A DNA stretch of 64,000 bases from UBA7702 sp040776805 (lineage in GTDB: Bacteria; Bacillota; Dehalobacteriia; UBA7702): the NCBI GenBank assembly GCA_040776805.1, contig JAXGZS010000001.1:620001-684000 (forward strand). Direction: 5' to 3'. Positions 7,604 to 16,020 of the stretch are shown here, piece after piece. A program made the position numbers and the translations under genes. Every line of letters starts with the position of its first letter. The stretch's first letter is position 1. Below the pieces are notes generated by a model, which was not told where the DNA came from, did not search any database, and saw only the letters and a list, made by a program, of their open reading frames with translations.

Positions 7604-9274
7604 ATGTTAGCCGAAATTTATGTTGAGAATTTCGCTCTCATTGAGAATCTGCAAATTGAATTTCACGAAGGTCTGAATATCATCACCGGCCAAACCGGCG
7701 CCGGCAAATCGCTTCTCACCGATGCGGTAGGCCTGCTATTAGGCGGCAAAAGCGATAAAGATCTGATACGGCAGGGAACCGGGAAGGCCTTGGTGGAAGG
7801 GACGTTTTCGGGTCCTTTTTCCGCTGCAGTGCAAGACTTTTGCCGGGAAAACGACGTGATGGGCGATACCGTTGTGATCAGCCGGGAAATGAGCAGCGAG
7901 GGAAAGAATACCGTGCGCCTCAACGGCCGGCGGATCACCTTATCCCTTTTGGAAGAGCTGACGCCGCTGCTGATGAACATCCACAGCCAGACAGAGCATT
8001 TTTCCTTATTCAAAGAAGAAGCCCAATTGCAGCTTTTGGACTCCTTCGGCGGTGAAAAAATCGTTACCCAAAAGGAAAGGGTGGGGGAAGCCTTTCTTCT
8101 CTGGCAGGAACGAAAAAGCGCCTTGACAGAGCTGAAACGTAACATGAGTGACAGGGAAAGGCGTCTCGACTACCTTTGCTACCAGCAAAAAGAAATTCAG
8201 GGGTTTCACCTGATGTCCGGGGAAGAGGAAACGGTGCGAGAGACCATCGCGCTCCTTGCCAGCAGTGTGAGCCGCTACGAAGAGGCTCAACTTATTTACG
8301 CCAGCCTCCGCGGCGATGAAAACGGCAATGTGATCGACGGTCTTTACCAGGCGATGAACGCCGCCGGTCGGATCGCCCAAAATGACCAAGCCTTGGAAAA
8401 AACAGCCTCCTCTTTGCAGGATCTTTATTATACCGTCGAAGATATTTCCGAGGAGGTTTTAAATTATCGCGACACCATTGAGATGGATCCCCGGCGCCTG
8501 GAGGATTTGGAAAACCGTTTGAGTGAAATCAGGAGAGCCGAAAAAAAGTACAACCGCGACGTCGAGGGCATTCTCAACTATTTACAGGAAATTGAGGCGG
8601 AAATCGCCGCCCTGACAGACGCCGATATCTATATGGAGCAAGCCGAAAGGGAAGAAGCCGAGGCTTACCAACGCTTTTTCGCCACCGCGGCGGAGCTCAG
8701 CAGTTTGCGCAGCCAAACCGGGAAGCGCCTTGCCGATGCCATTGAAAAGGAACTGAAAGAGCTGATGCTCCCGGATGCCCGCTTTGATGTGGTGCTCCGC
8801 GATGCTCCCGTTTCCGCCCAGGGAAAAGACAGCGTCACTTTTATGGCGACCATGAACAAAGGGGAGGATCTGCGGCCCTTGGCCAAAGTCGCCTCCGGCG
8901 GGGAAATCTCCCGGGTGCTTCTGGGCGCCAAAATCATTCTTGCCGATCTCGACGCCATCGGAACGATGATCTTCGATGAAATCGACAGCGGCCTGGGGGG
9001 AGAAACCGCCGCTCGCGTTGGCGAAAAGCTCAAACGACTGGGCGAAGGGATACAGGTTTTTGCCGTAACTCACTCGCCCCTCGTGGCGGCATACGCCGAT
9101 CATCATTATTATATTGAAAAGAAAGAAGAAAGCGGACGCGTGTCCGTTCATCTAAAAACCCTGTCCAAAAAGGATATTCGTCATGAAATCGCGCGGATGC
9201 TGTCAGGAGACGGAAACAGTACGATTTCCTTACATCAGGCCGACGCGTTATTGAGAGCCGCGGGCAACGGTTAA
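7604..9274 (+). CDS. recN: DNA repair protein RecN
   Basis: A 556-residue SMC-like ATPase for double-strand break repair. N-terminal head MLAEIYVENFALI; Walker A is GQTGAGKS at 29-36, where most RecN proteins have GETGAGKS. A long coiled coil spans about 160-370; the ABC signature is ASGGEISR and Walker B MIFDEIDSGLGG. The ATG at 7604 has GGAG 6 bases upstream and fits the family N-terminus better than the ATG at 7592. It ends the xse-recN block; a strong terminator follows. Confidence 0.95.
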   Translation: MLAEIYVENFALIENLQIEFHEGLNIITGQTGAGKSLLTDAVGLLLGGKSDKDLIRQGTGKALVEGTFSGPFSAAVQDFCRENDVMGDTVVISREMSSEGKNTVRLNGRRITLSLLEELTPLLMNIHSQTEHFSLFKEEAQLQLLDSFGGEKIVTQKERVGEAFLLWQERKSALTELKRNMSDRERRLDYLCYQQKEIQGFHLMSGEEETVRETIALLASSVSRYEEAQLIYASLRGDENGNVIDGLYQAMNAAGRIAQNDQALEKTASSLQDLYYTVEDISEEVLNYRDTIEMDPRRLEDLENRLSEIRRAEKKYNRDVEGILNYLQEIEAEIAALTDADIYMEQAEREEAEAYQRFFATAAELSSLRSQTGKRLADAIEKELKELMLPDARFDVVLRDAPVSAQGKDSVTFMATMNKGEDLRPLAKVASGGEISRVLLGAKIILADLDAIGTMIFDEIDSGLGGETAARVGEKLKRLGEGIQVFAVTHSPLVAAYADHHYYIEKKEESGRVSVHLKTLSKKDIRHEIARMLSGDGNSTISLHQADALLRAAGNG

Positions 9275-9332
9275 ACCGACGCCTAAGCGACGTGATTGGT
9301 TTCACCTTAGGGCAACATCTTCTTCCGCAAAG

Positions 9333-9377
9333 AAACCCTTCTGTCGTATGGCTTTTTACGGCAGAAGGGTTTTGTCT
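9333..9377 (+). terminator. Intrinsic terminator after recN
   Basis: An inverted repeat AACCCTTCTG ... CAGAAGGGTT encloses a short loop and is followed by TTTGTCTT. It closes the xse-dxs-recN transcription block before the opposite-strand amidohydrolase gene. Confidence 0.8.
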
Positions 9378-9424
9378 TAAAGTTGGTCAAAAGTTTAATT
9401 TAATTGTTGTTGCAAGGATCCTCC

Positions 9425-10252
9425 TTAGGAAAAACGATCCCCGACCAAAGCGGTGAGAAGTTCGTATTCATCTTGGCTGCCGCGGCCGTGAGGCACGATG
9501 CTGCTGCCGGAATCACTGCCCAAAAGCAGGGGAACATGGAGGGCAGCCGCCTTTTTTACCATCGCGCTATGCGCTTCCACCACGGCTTTCACGATCTCTT
9601 GATCCCAGCCCGAAAGGGCCTTTCCGTAAGTCAGCACATTGGCAAAGGGCGCTAAAGTAGGAGTCCAGGCCACCTGATGTTTTGCCATCAGCTTTAAGAT
9701 ATCCTCGGTGATGAAATAGCCGTGTTCCACGGAATCCATACCCACTTCGACCACAGAGCGGATGACCTCGGCAAAATTGACATGAACCATGACGGGGAGG
9801 CCGCATTCATGGGCGGTTTCCCGGATGTAGATCAACTCCCTTTCGCTGAAGCTGCCAAAGATTTCCTGGGGCTTGCCGGTAACATCCACAAGACCGGACT
9901 GGACGACCTTGACGCAATCGACGCCGCTTTCCATGAGGAAGTGCAGCTCCCTTTTGAGATCGTCCATGGTGCTTAACGGTTTCCCCAAATGGATGCCGTA
10001 GCGGTCTTTTTTCACCAAGGCCCGCCCTGAAGCGGAGAGGTGGATGCCCATGCTCTTTGCTTCCTCCCGTAATTGAAAGGCCAGCATCTTCTTGTCACCG
10101 CCGTCTCTTAGGGCCGTGACGCCGCGGCCCGCGTATTCCAAAAGATTGTTATACGCGTTATCTAAGTCTGTGCCCGCATATTTTTGGCCTCGATTTATTT
10201 TGCGGAAATTGCCGTAAGCCAAATGGATGTGATGATCATAAAGATTCTTCAT
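9425..10252 (-). CDS. Amidohydrolase family protein
   Basis: A 275-residue metal-dependent hydrolase of the imidazolonepropionase-like branch. Visible metal ligands are DHHIHL at the N-terminus (HxH), the VHVN His, the EHGYF His and the GSDSG Asp; a Lys in the CVKVV strand may be the carboxylated or bridging Lys. The N-terminal beta-sandwich found in longer relatives is absent, so it is a compact form starting directly at the barrel. Substrate unknown. It is a single gene on the minus strand between two plus-strand operons; its -10 box lies so close to the ATG that the mRNA may be leaderless. Confidence 0.75.
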   Translation of the reverse strand: MKNLYDHHIHLAYGNFRKINRGQKYAGTDLDNAYNNLLEYAGRGVTALRDGGDKKMLAFQLREEAKSMGIHLSASGRALVKKDRYGIHLGKPLSTMDDLKRELHFLMESGVDCVKVVQSGLVDVTGKPQEIFGSFSERELIYIRETAHECGLPVMVHVNFAEVIRSVVEVGMDSVEHGYFITEDILKLMAKHQVAWTPTLAPFANVLTYGKALSGWDQEIVKAVVEAHSAMVKKAAALHVPLLLGSDSGSSIVPHGRGSQDEYELLTALVGDRFS

Positions 10253-10259
10253 GCAATCT

Positions 10260-10287
10260 ATTATACTCTTTTTGTCATAAAAGAAAA
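10260..10287 (-). promoter_or_regulatory. Possible promoter of the amidohydrolase gene
   Basis: On the minus strand a perfect TATAAT (plus 10260-10265) lies 7 bases from the ATG. A weak -35 (TTTTCT, plus 10282-10287) is 16 bases upstream. No ribosome binding site fits between, so initiation would be at or next to the start codon. Confidence 0.45.
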
Positions 10288-10288
10288 G

Positions 10289-10658
10289 TTGTTGCAGCCA
10301 ATTTAAGCCGTAAAATGATAAAGAAAGTAAAATAAAATAGAATAAACACGCTGTTTCTCTACTTTCTTTACAAAGTTTATATTCCTGACAAAAAACTCAC
10401 CTTTTTTTTTCGACAAAATCTTTTATAATGAAAAAAATATAACAATATTTTATAAAGTAAGCTACAATGAGTTTATGGAAGAGAGCAAAGCTTTCTGGAA
10501 AGAGCAACAAAGATTCATGAGCGGATTTTTAACATATTGTATGAAGCCTCGTGAATGGGTTGTGGAAAAGAGCAAAAACACGGCAGATGGAAAGAAAAAT
10601 TAAAAGTTCTTTACAAAGGAAAGAAAAGGAAACTAAAAAACGAGAGGAGAACAAAACT
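10289..10658 (+). promoter_or_regulatory. Leader region of the C1/hydrogenase operon
   Basis: About 370 AT-rich bases precede fhs. A TATAAT at 10424-10429 has no good -35. Three copies of a TGGAA(A/G)AGAGCAA-like motif occur at 10476-10490, 10496-10512 and 10563-10579. A 9-bp stem (10513-10521 with 10548-10556, one G-U pair) lies between them. AGGAGA precedes the fhs ATG. I see no folate or ZTP riboswitch consensus. Confidence 0.3.
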
Positions 10659-12416
10659 ATGCTTGATCCTAATGTTATGAAAGACTGGCAAATTGCGGAA
10701 GCTGCGGAGAAAGAATTACCTTCTGTTGACGCATTTCGCGAAAAAATGGGGTTACTTCCCGACGAAATTATTCCCTATGGTCGCACTCCCAAGTTGAATT
10801 TTCTCAAAATCATGGATCGCGTCAAAGATCAACCTGACGGGAAGTTCATCGAAGTTACTGCCATTACCCCCACTCCTTTGGGTGAAGGGAAATCCACCAC
10901 CTCTTTGGGTATCATCGAAGGTCTCGGCAAACGCGGCATGAATGTCGGCGGTTGCCTGCGTCAGCCCTCCGGCGGACCGACCATGAACATCAAAGGTACT
11001 GCTGCCGGCGGCGGCAACGCACTGTTGATTCCGATGACGGAATTTTCTTTGGGCCTTACCGGTGATATCAACGAAATCACCAACGCCCACAATCTTTCTA
11101 TGGTCGCTTTGAACGCGAGAATGCAGCATGAAAACAATTATAATGATGCAGAGCTGGCGGAAAAAGGTCTGAAACGCTTGGATATTGATCCTGAACGCGT
11201 GGAAATGGGATGGGTGATTGACTTTGCCGCCCAATGCCTGCGCAACATTGAAATCGGTCTGGGCGGCCCGAAAGACGGCTTCCAGATGAAAAGCAAATTC
11301 GGTATCTCCGTTAGTTCCGAATTGATGGCGATTCTTGCCGTCGCTCGCGATCTTGCGGACCTTAGAGAACGCGTCGGCAATATCATCGTTGCCTACGACA
11401 AACAGGGCAATCCCGTCACCACCGCTGATTTGCAGGTGGATGGCGCGATGACCGCCTGGATGCGCAATGCCATCAACCCGACTCTCTGTTACACTTCTGA
11501 GCTGCAGCCCTGCCTCGTTCATGCCGGCCCCTTCGCCAACATCGCCATCGGTCAGTCTTCCATCATCGGCGATAGATTGGCCTTGAAGATGTTCGATTAC
11601 CATGTTACGGAAAGCGGTTTTGCCGCTGACATCGGTTTCGAAAAATTCTGGAATGTCAAATCCCGTATTTCCGGTTTGACGCCCAATGTCTCGATTCTCG
11701 TCTGCACCGTTCGCGCCCTTAAAATGCACGGCGGCGGCCCCACCGTGGTTCCCGGCCGTCCTTTACCTGAAGAATACACCAAAGAAAACATCGATCTTCT
11801 TGAAAAAGGCATGTGCAATCTGATTCATCATATCAATACCATTAAAAAGTCGGGGATCAATCCCGTTGTTTGTATCAACAGCTTCAGCAGCGATACCGAT
11901 GCGGAAATCAACCTGATTCGTCAAACCTGCGATAAAATGGGCGTTCGCTGCGCGAAATCCGAACATTGGAGATATGGCGGCGAGGGTGCTTTGGATCTGG
12001 CCGATGCAGTCATCGATGCCTGCAAAGATCCTGTGGATCTCAAATTCCTCTATGACTTGGAAGTTCCCCTGCGTCAACGCGTGGAACTCATCGCCAAAGA
12101 AGTTTACGGCGCCGACGGCGTAGAATGGTCCGATCTTGCCACTGAAAAGGCGAAACGCTTCGAAGCGGATCCCAAGTACAAAGACTTCTCTACCATGATG
12201 GTGAAAACACATTTGAGCTTGTCTCATGATCCTACCCTGAAAGGCGTGCCCAAAAACTGGAAACTGCCTATCCGCGACGTTTTGGTTTACGGCGGTGCCA
12301 AATTCCTCTGCCCCATGGCGGGTACGATCAGCTTGATGCCCGGTACCAGTTCCCGCCCGGCCTATATGAAGGTCGATGTGGATACCGCCACCGGCGCGGT
12401 CAAAGGACTGTTTTAA
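10659..12416 (+). CDS. fhs: Formate--tetrahydrofolate ligase
   Basis: A 585-residue enzyme that makes (or in reverse consumes) 10-formyl-THF from formate, THF and ATP: the first step of the methyl branch. The ATP-binding motif PTPLGEGKST is at 71-80, followed by the GLRQPS-like CLRQPSGGPTMNIKGTAAGG. It is ~30 residues longer than the common ~556-residue bacterial form, and its EVTAITPTPLGEGKS wording resembles the longer C1-THF synthase type. Start is the ATG at 10659 behind AGGAGA; in-frame TTG/GTG codons further up have no site. First gene of the C1-hydrogenase operon. Confidence 0.95.
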   Translation: MLDPNVMKDWQIAEAAEKELPSVDAFREKMGLLPDEIIPYGRTPKLNFLKIMDRVKDQPDGKFIEVTAITPTPLGEGKSTTSLGIIEGLGKRGMNVGGCLRQPSGGPTMNIKGTAAGGGNALLIPMTEFSLGLTGDINEITNAHNLSMVALNARMQHENNYNDAELAEKGLKRLDIDPERVEMGWVIDFAAQCLRNIEIGLGGPKDGFQMKSKFGISVSSELMAILAVARDLADLRERVGNIIVAYDKQGNPVTTADLQVDGAMTAWMRNAINPTLCYTSELQPCLVHAGPFANIAIGQSSIIGDRLALKMFDYHVTESGFAADIGFEKFWNVKSRISGLTPNVSILVCTVRALKMHGGGPTVVPGRPLPEEYTKENIDLLEKGMCNLIHHINTIKKSGINPVVCINSFSSDTDAEINLIRQTCDKMGVRCAKSEHWRYGGEGALDLADAVIDACKDPVDLKFLYDLEVPLRQRVELIAKEVYGADGVEWSDLATEKAKRFEADPKYKDFSTMMVKTHLSLSHDPTLKGVPKNWKLPIRDVLVYGGAKFLCPMAGTISLMPGTSSRPAYMKVDVDTATGAVKGLF

Positions 12417-12437
12417 AAAAGATAGGAGGGAGCAGCG

Positions 12438-13067
12438 ATGCGATTTGCTGAAAAGACCTGTGATCAAGTGATCACGGAATTGGCTGCAAAAGCTCCCGTT
12501 CCCGGCGGCGGCGGTGCCTCAGCTCTGGTAGGGGCTGTAGGCACCGCCCTCGGCAATATGGTAGGGAGTTTCACCAAAGGAAAGAAAAAATTTGCGGACG
12601 TAGAAGAATCCATTATTTCCCTACAGGAAAAATGCGATGATCTGCAGAACAAGTTTTTAAATCTTATGGATGACGATGCAGAGAACTTTACACCGCTTTC
12701 GAAAGCCTACGGCATGAAAGAGGATACTCAAGAGCAGCGGGAGGAAAAGGCAAGAGTGATGGAGGAAGCGACCGTCAACGCCTGCCGCGTCCCGGAAAAG
12801 ATTATGGAACTATGCTGTGAAGCCATTGACGCTTTGGAGGAGTACCTGAAAATCGGGAATCCTCTCCTCGTCAGTGATGTGGGAGTCGGCGTTCTCTGCT
12901 GCAAGGCCGCCCTTTTTGGCGCGTCTTTGAATGTTTATATCAACACGAAGTCCATGCAAAACAAAGAAACCGCCTCTTCTATCAACGAGAGAACAGGGGA
13001 AATGCTGGCCGCCTACGGCAAAAAGGCGGATGACATTTACCATGCGGTGGCAAGACAGATCCAATAA
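12438..13067 (+). CDS. fchA: Methenyltetrahydrofolate cyclohydrolase (formiminotransferase-cyclodeaminase family)
   Basis: A 209-residue, mainly helical protein of the FTCD cyclodeaminase family. N-terminal signature: LAAKAPVPGGGGASALVGAVG; also SVGVGVLCC-like SDVGVGVLCCKAAL. Acetogens use this family (FchA) to interconvert formyl-THF and methenyl-THF. It starts 21 bases after fhs with GGAGGG upstream and precedes folD, so the three give formate to methylene-THF. FolD proteins often also have cyclohydrolase activity, so the two may overlap in function. Confidence 0.9.
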   Translation: MRFAEKTCDQVITELAAKAPVPGGGGASALVGAVGTALGNMVGSFTKGKKKFADVEESIISLQEKCDDLQNKFLNLMDDDAENFTPLSKAYGMKEDTQEQREEKARVMEEATVNACRVPEKIMELCCEAIDALEEYLKIGNPLLVSDVGVGVLCCKAALFGASLNVYINTKSMQNKETASSINERTGEMLAAYGKKADDIYHAVARQIQ

Positions 13068-13101
13068 ATATTAAACAATAAACAAAAGGAAGGGAGATAT
13101 T

Positions 13102-13959
13102 ATGGCAAAGATTTTATCCGGTAAGGAAGTTGCCGCGGCTTTGAAAGAAGATCTTTTAAAACGTGTTGCGGCGTTAAAAGATAAGGGCGTCACGCCAACC
13201 TTAGCCATTGTGCGAGTGGGAGAAAAAGACAGCGACATTGCTTATGAAAAAGGCGCCATGAAAAAATCGGAAACCTTGGGCATTGCCGTGAAAAACGTCA
13301 TTTTCCCGGCGGATGTGGAAGAAGCCAAACTCATTGCCGCCCTTGAAGAACTCAACGGCGCCAAGGATGTTCACGGTGTGCTGTTATTCCGTCCGTTACC
13401 CGAACATTTGAATTATGACCGTGTCTGCAATACGCTGATTGCGGATAAAGACGTCGACGCCATGACCACCATCAACAGCGGTTTGGTCTATGACGGCAGT
13501 GAGGACGGGTTCCCTCCCTGCACCGCCCAGGCGGTTATGGAAATATTGGATTATTATGAGATTCCCGTTAAGAGCGCGAAAGTCGCTTTGGTGGGCTGGG
13601 GTGCCGTGGTCGGAAAACCCCTTTCCGTACTGTTGCTGAACCGCTTTGCCACCTTAACGGTGTGTCATATCTTTACAAAAGATGTCTCCACCCCCTGTCA
13701 AGACGCGGAGCTGATTATTTCTGCGGCAGGGAAAGCCAACTTGGTGGGAGAAAAACACTTGGCAAAAGGTCAGATCGTCATCGACGTGGGGATCAACGCA
13801 GACCCCAACAACCCCGGAAAAATCGTGGGGGATGTCGATTATGCTTATGCGGAAAACCTTGTTGACGCCATTACCCCGGTTCCCGGCGGCGTGGGCAGCG
13901 TTACCACTTCCGTGTTGGCAAAACATGTGATCATGGCTGCTGAAAAAACCCTTAGATAA
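13102..13959 (+). CDS. folD: Methylenetetrahydrofolate dehydrogenase/cyclohydrolase
   Basis: A 285-residue FolD. The catalytic stretch contains YEKGAMKKSETLGI, where most FolD proteins have YxxxK in Y-V-x-x-K form; here the Tyr is kept and a Lys follows four residues later. The C-terminal PGGVGSVTTSVLAKH motif and the NAD(P) domain VGWGAVVGKPLSVLLL (usual wording GRSxIVGxP) are clear. It oxidises or makes methylene-THF using NAD(P). Third gene of the C1 set. The altered GRS motif hints at changed cofactor use, which cannot be decided from sequence alone. Confidence 0.93.
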   Translation: MAKILSGKEVAAALKEDLLKRVAALKDKGVTPTLAIVRVGEKDSDIAYEKGAMKKSETLGIAVKNVIFPADVEEAKLIAALEELNGAKDVHGVLLFRPLPEHLNYDRVCNTLIADKDVDAMTTINSGLVYDGSEDGFPPCTAQAVMEILDYYEIPVKSAKVALVGWGAVVGKPLSVLLLNRFATLTVCHIFTKDVSTPCQDAELIISAAGKANLVGEKHLAKGQIVIDVGINADPNNPGKIVGDVDYAYAENLVDAITPVPGGVGSVTTSVLAKHVIMAAEKTLR

Positions 13960-13992
13960 TTCCTTCTAAGGCGACGAAAGGAGTTGAACCAC

Positions 13993-15582
13993 GTGACCAA
14001 CAGATTTAAGGAGTCTCTTTTGGACCCTGGTACCTTTTCGGTAACCTGGGAAATCGTCCCCGGTCGTGGCGCCAATGAAAAAGCCCAGATCGAAGCGATT
14101 GAAACCGCCAAGGCAGGGGCGAAGGATCCCCGCATCCACGCCATCACCATTACAGACTGTCCCAGCGGGAATCCCGCGATTTTAGCGGAGAATCTGGGCA
14201 AAGAGATTCTGGATTTGGGCATTGAGCCATTGGTTCATTTTACCTGTAAAGATAAAAACAGAACCCAAATGGAAAGCCAACTGTATGCCATGGCCAGAAG
14301 CGGTATCCGCAACATACTGGTGATGACCGGTGACTATGTCAACGATGCCTATCAAGGCCGCGCCAAACCGGTTTTTGACATTGACCCCATTCAGTGCGGC
14401 GGCTTGATTTCCACCATGAATCAGGGCTTAGAATATCAAGTCGGTCCCAGAACCATCAAAAACCAACCCACCGATTTCTTTTACGGCTGTGCCGTATCGC
14501 CCTTCAAAAGTCAGGAATCCGAGCAGATCGGACAGTATAACAAGCTGATCAAAAAAGTGAGAGACGGCGGCGCGCAATTTGTCATTTGCCAGCTGGGCTA
14601 TGATATACGGAAATTCCATGAAACCTTCCAATTTATGGAGCAAAATGGGCTGAACGTACCTTTGGTTGGCAATATTTACATTTTGCCTTTCGGCGCAGGG
14701 AGATTGATGAACAGAAACGGGATTCCCGGCGCTGTCGTCACCGATAAGCTTCTGCACCAGCTTGAAAAAGAAAAACAGGCGGAAGATAAGGGCAAAGAAG
14801 CGAGATTGATGCGGGCTGCAAAAATGTACGGCATCATGAAGGGCATCGGTTTTGCCGGCGCTCACATCGGCGGCCACGGCATGAGCGCCGATGATATGGA
14901 TTATATCATCGTCGAAGGCGAAAAGTACGCGGGTAACTGGAAATCCCATGTAGATGAATTCGATTATCCCATGAAAAACGGTTTCTATTATTATCAGAAG
15001 GATCCCGAAACGGGTCTGAATTCGGAAAAACGTACGGAAATCGATCCCGATAATTTGGAATTCCGCGTGGGCGGGATCTATCATATGTCCCATTTTGTCC
15101 ACTGGCTGATGATGACTCCGGGGAAAAATCTTTTTAACTTTATGCGCGGTTTCTACAAACTCATCGACGATACCAAAGTGGAGCGTCCCTATCACTTCTG
15201 CGAACACATGGCAAAGGTTATGCTCTATGACTGCAAAGACTGCGGCGACTGCGCCATGACCCATACGGCCTACGCCTGTCCGATGTCGAAATGTCCCAAA
15301 CATCAAAGGAACGGCCCCTGCGGCGGCAGCCGTGACGGCTGGTGCGAAGTATATCCCGAGAAGAAGAAATGCATCTACGTCAAAGCCTATACCCGCCTGA
15401 AAGGGTACGGCTTGGAAGAGGAATTATCTACATATTCCGTGGCGCCTTGCGACTGGAAACTTTACCAGAAGCCCTCTTGGGTCAATTATTTCCTCGGCCG
15501 CGATCATGATGCGAAACGCTTGGGCATTCCTTATGTGCCGCCGAAAGCGGAACGCAAAGCAATGAAACGGAACGCAAAATAA
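13993..15582 (+). CDS. metF: Methylenetetrahydrofolate reductase with MetV-like C-terminal zinc/iron-sulfur region
   Basis: A 529-residue fusion. The first ~300 residues are a MetF barrel (FSVTWEIVPGRGANE, HAITITDCPSGNPA, ILVMTGDY). The last ~130 residues carry a Cys-rich region, CKDCGDCAMTHTAYACP then CPKHQRNGPCGGSRDGWC, as in the MetV/methylene-THF-reductase C-terminal domain of acetogens. In many acetogens these are two subunits; here they are one chain. It interconverts methylene-THF and methyl-THF, the energetically critical redox step. The start is GTG 13993, 9 bases after GGAG; the TTG at 13984 abuts that site. Next gene is tatA. Confidence 0.9.
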   Translation: MTNRFKESLLDPGTFSVTWEIVPGRGANEKAQIEAIETAKAGAKDPRIHAITITDCPSGNPAILAENLGKEILDLGIEPLVHFTCKDKNRTQMESQLYAMARSGIRNILVMTGDYVNDAYQGRAKPVFDIDPIQCGGLISTMNQGLEYQVGPRTIKNQPTDFFYGCAVSPFKSQESEQIGQYNKLIKKVRDGGAQFVICQLGYDIRKFHETFQFMEQNGLNVPLVGNIYILPFGAGRLMNRNGIPGAVVTDKLLHQLEKEKQAEDKGKEARLMRAAKMYGIMKGIGFAGAHIGGHGMSADDMDYIIVEGEKYAGNWKSHVDEFDYPMKNGFYYYQKDPETGLNSEKRTEIDPDNLEFRVGGIYHMSHFVHWLMMTPGKNLFNFMRGFYKLIDDTKVERPYHFCEHMAKVMLYDCKDCGDCAMTHTAYACPMSKCPKHQRNGPCGGSRDGWCEVYPEKKKCIYVKAYTRLKGYGLEEELSTYSVAPCDWKLYQKPSWVNYFLGRDHDAKRLGIPYVPPKAERKAMKRNAK

Positions 15583-15621
15583 CGCAGTCAGCAGAAATAA
15601 GATTTCAGTTAGGGTGATTTT

Positions 15622-15990
15622 ATGTTCAACATCAGTTTTGCCGAGCTTATGGTTATTCTGCTCATCACCTTCCTGGTGTTGGGACCGAAAGAAATGGCCA
15701 AAGTCGCCCGGGGTTTGGGCAAAGCCGTCAAAAAAGCCCAAAACTTTGTGACGGATATGAAGAACTTTGTCAATGAAAGCGCGGAAGGCACCCCTTTAAA
15801 CGATATGAAGGAGGCGGTTACCGACGTCAAGGAAGCGGTCGATTCAGTAAAAGCCGAAGTTGATAAAATGAACCCTGTCAGTGATCTCAAAAAAGAGATC
15901 GAAACGGAAATCAAACCGATACAAGACATCAAAAACTTAAAGACCAATCCTGCCAAAAAAGGAGCGGATCTTTTGCAGAAAAAAAAGTAA
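15622..15990 (+). CDS. tatA: Twin-arginine translocase subunit TatA/TatB family
   Basis: A 122-residue protein: one N-terminal membrane helix (about 3-20), the hinge GPKE, an amphipathic helix (KVARGLGKAVKKAQNF), then a charged coiled tail. TatA/B proteins recruit and move folded Tat substrates. The longer tail and the GPKEM hinge suggest a TatB-like role. It sits directly ahead of a hydrogenase with a twin-arginine signal, which is very likely its client. Confidence 0.9.
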   Translation: MFNISFAELMVILLITFLVLGPKEMAKVARGLGKAVKKAQNFVTDMKNFVNESAEGTPLNDMKEAVTDVKEAVDSVKAEVDKMNPVSDLKKEIETEIKPIQDIKNLKTNPAKKGADLLQKKK

Positions 15991-16020
15991 AATCCTTTTA
16001 AGAAAGGGGGAAACCTCTCA

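Noticed and set aside
10472..10524. 17-codon leader peptide starting near the ATG before TTTATGGAAG
   Set aside because: No ribosome binding site and no codon pattern suggestive of attenuation; left as part of the leader.
10440..10658. ZTP or folate riboswitch ahead of fhs
   Set aside because: The conserved core sequences of the pfl/ZTP and THF riboswitches were looked for and not seen; only repeats and one stem remain.
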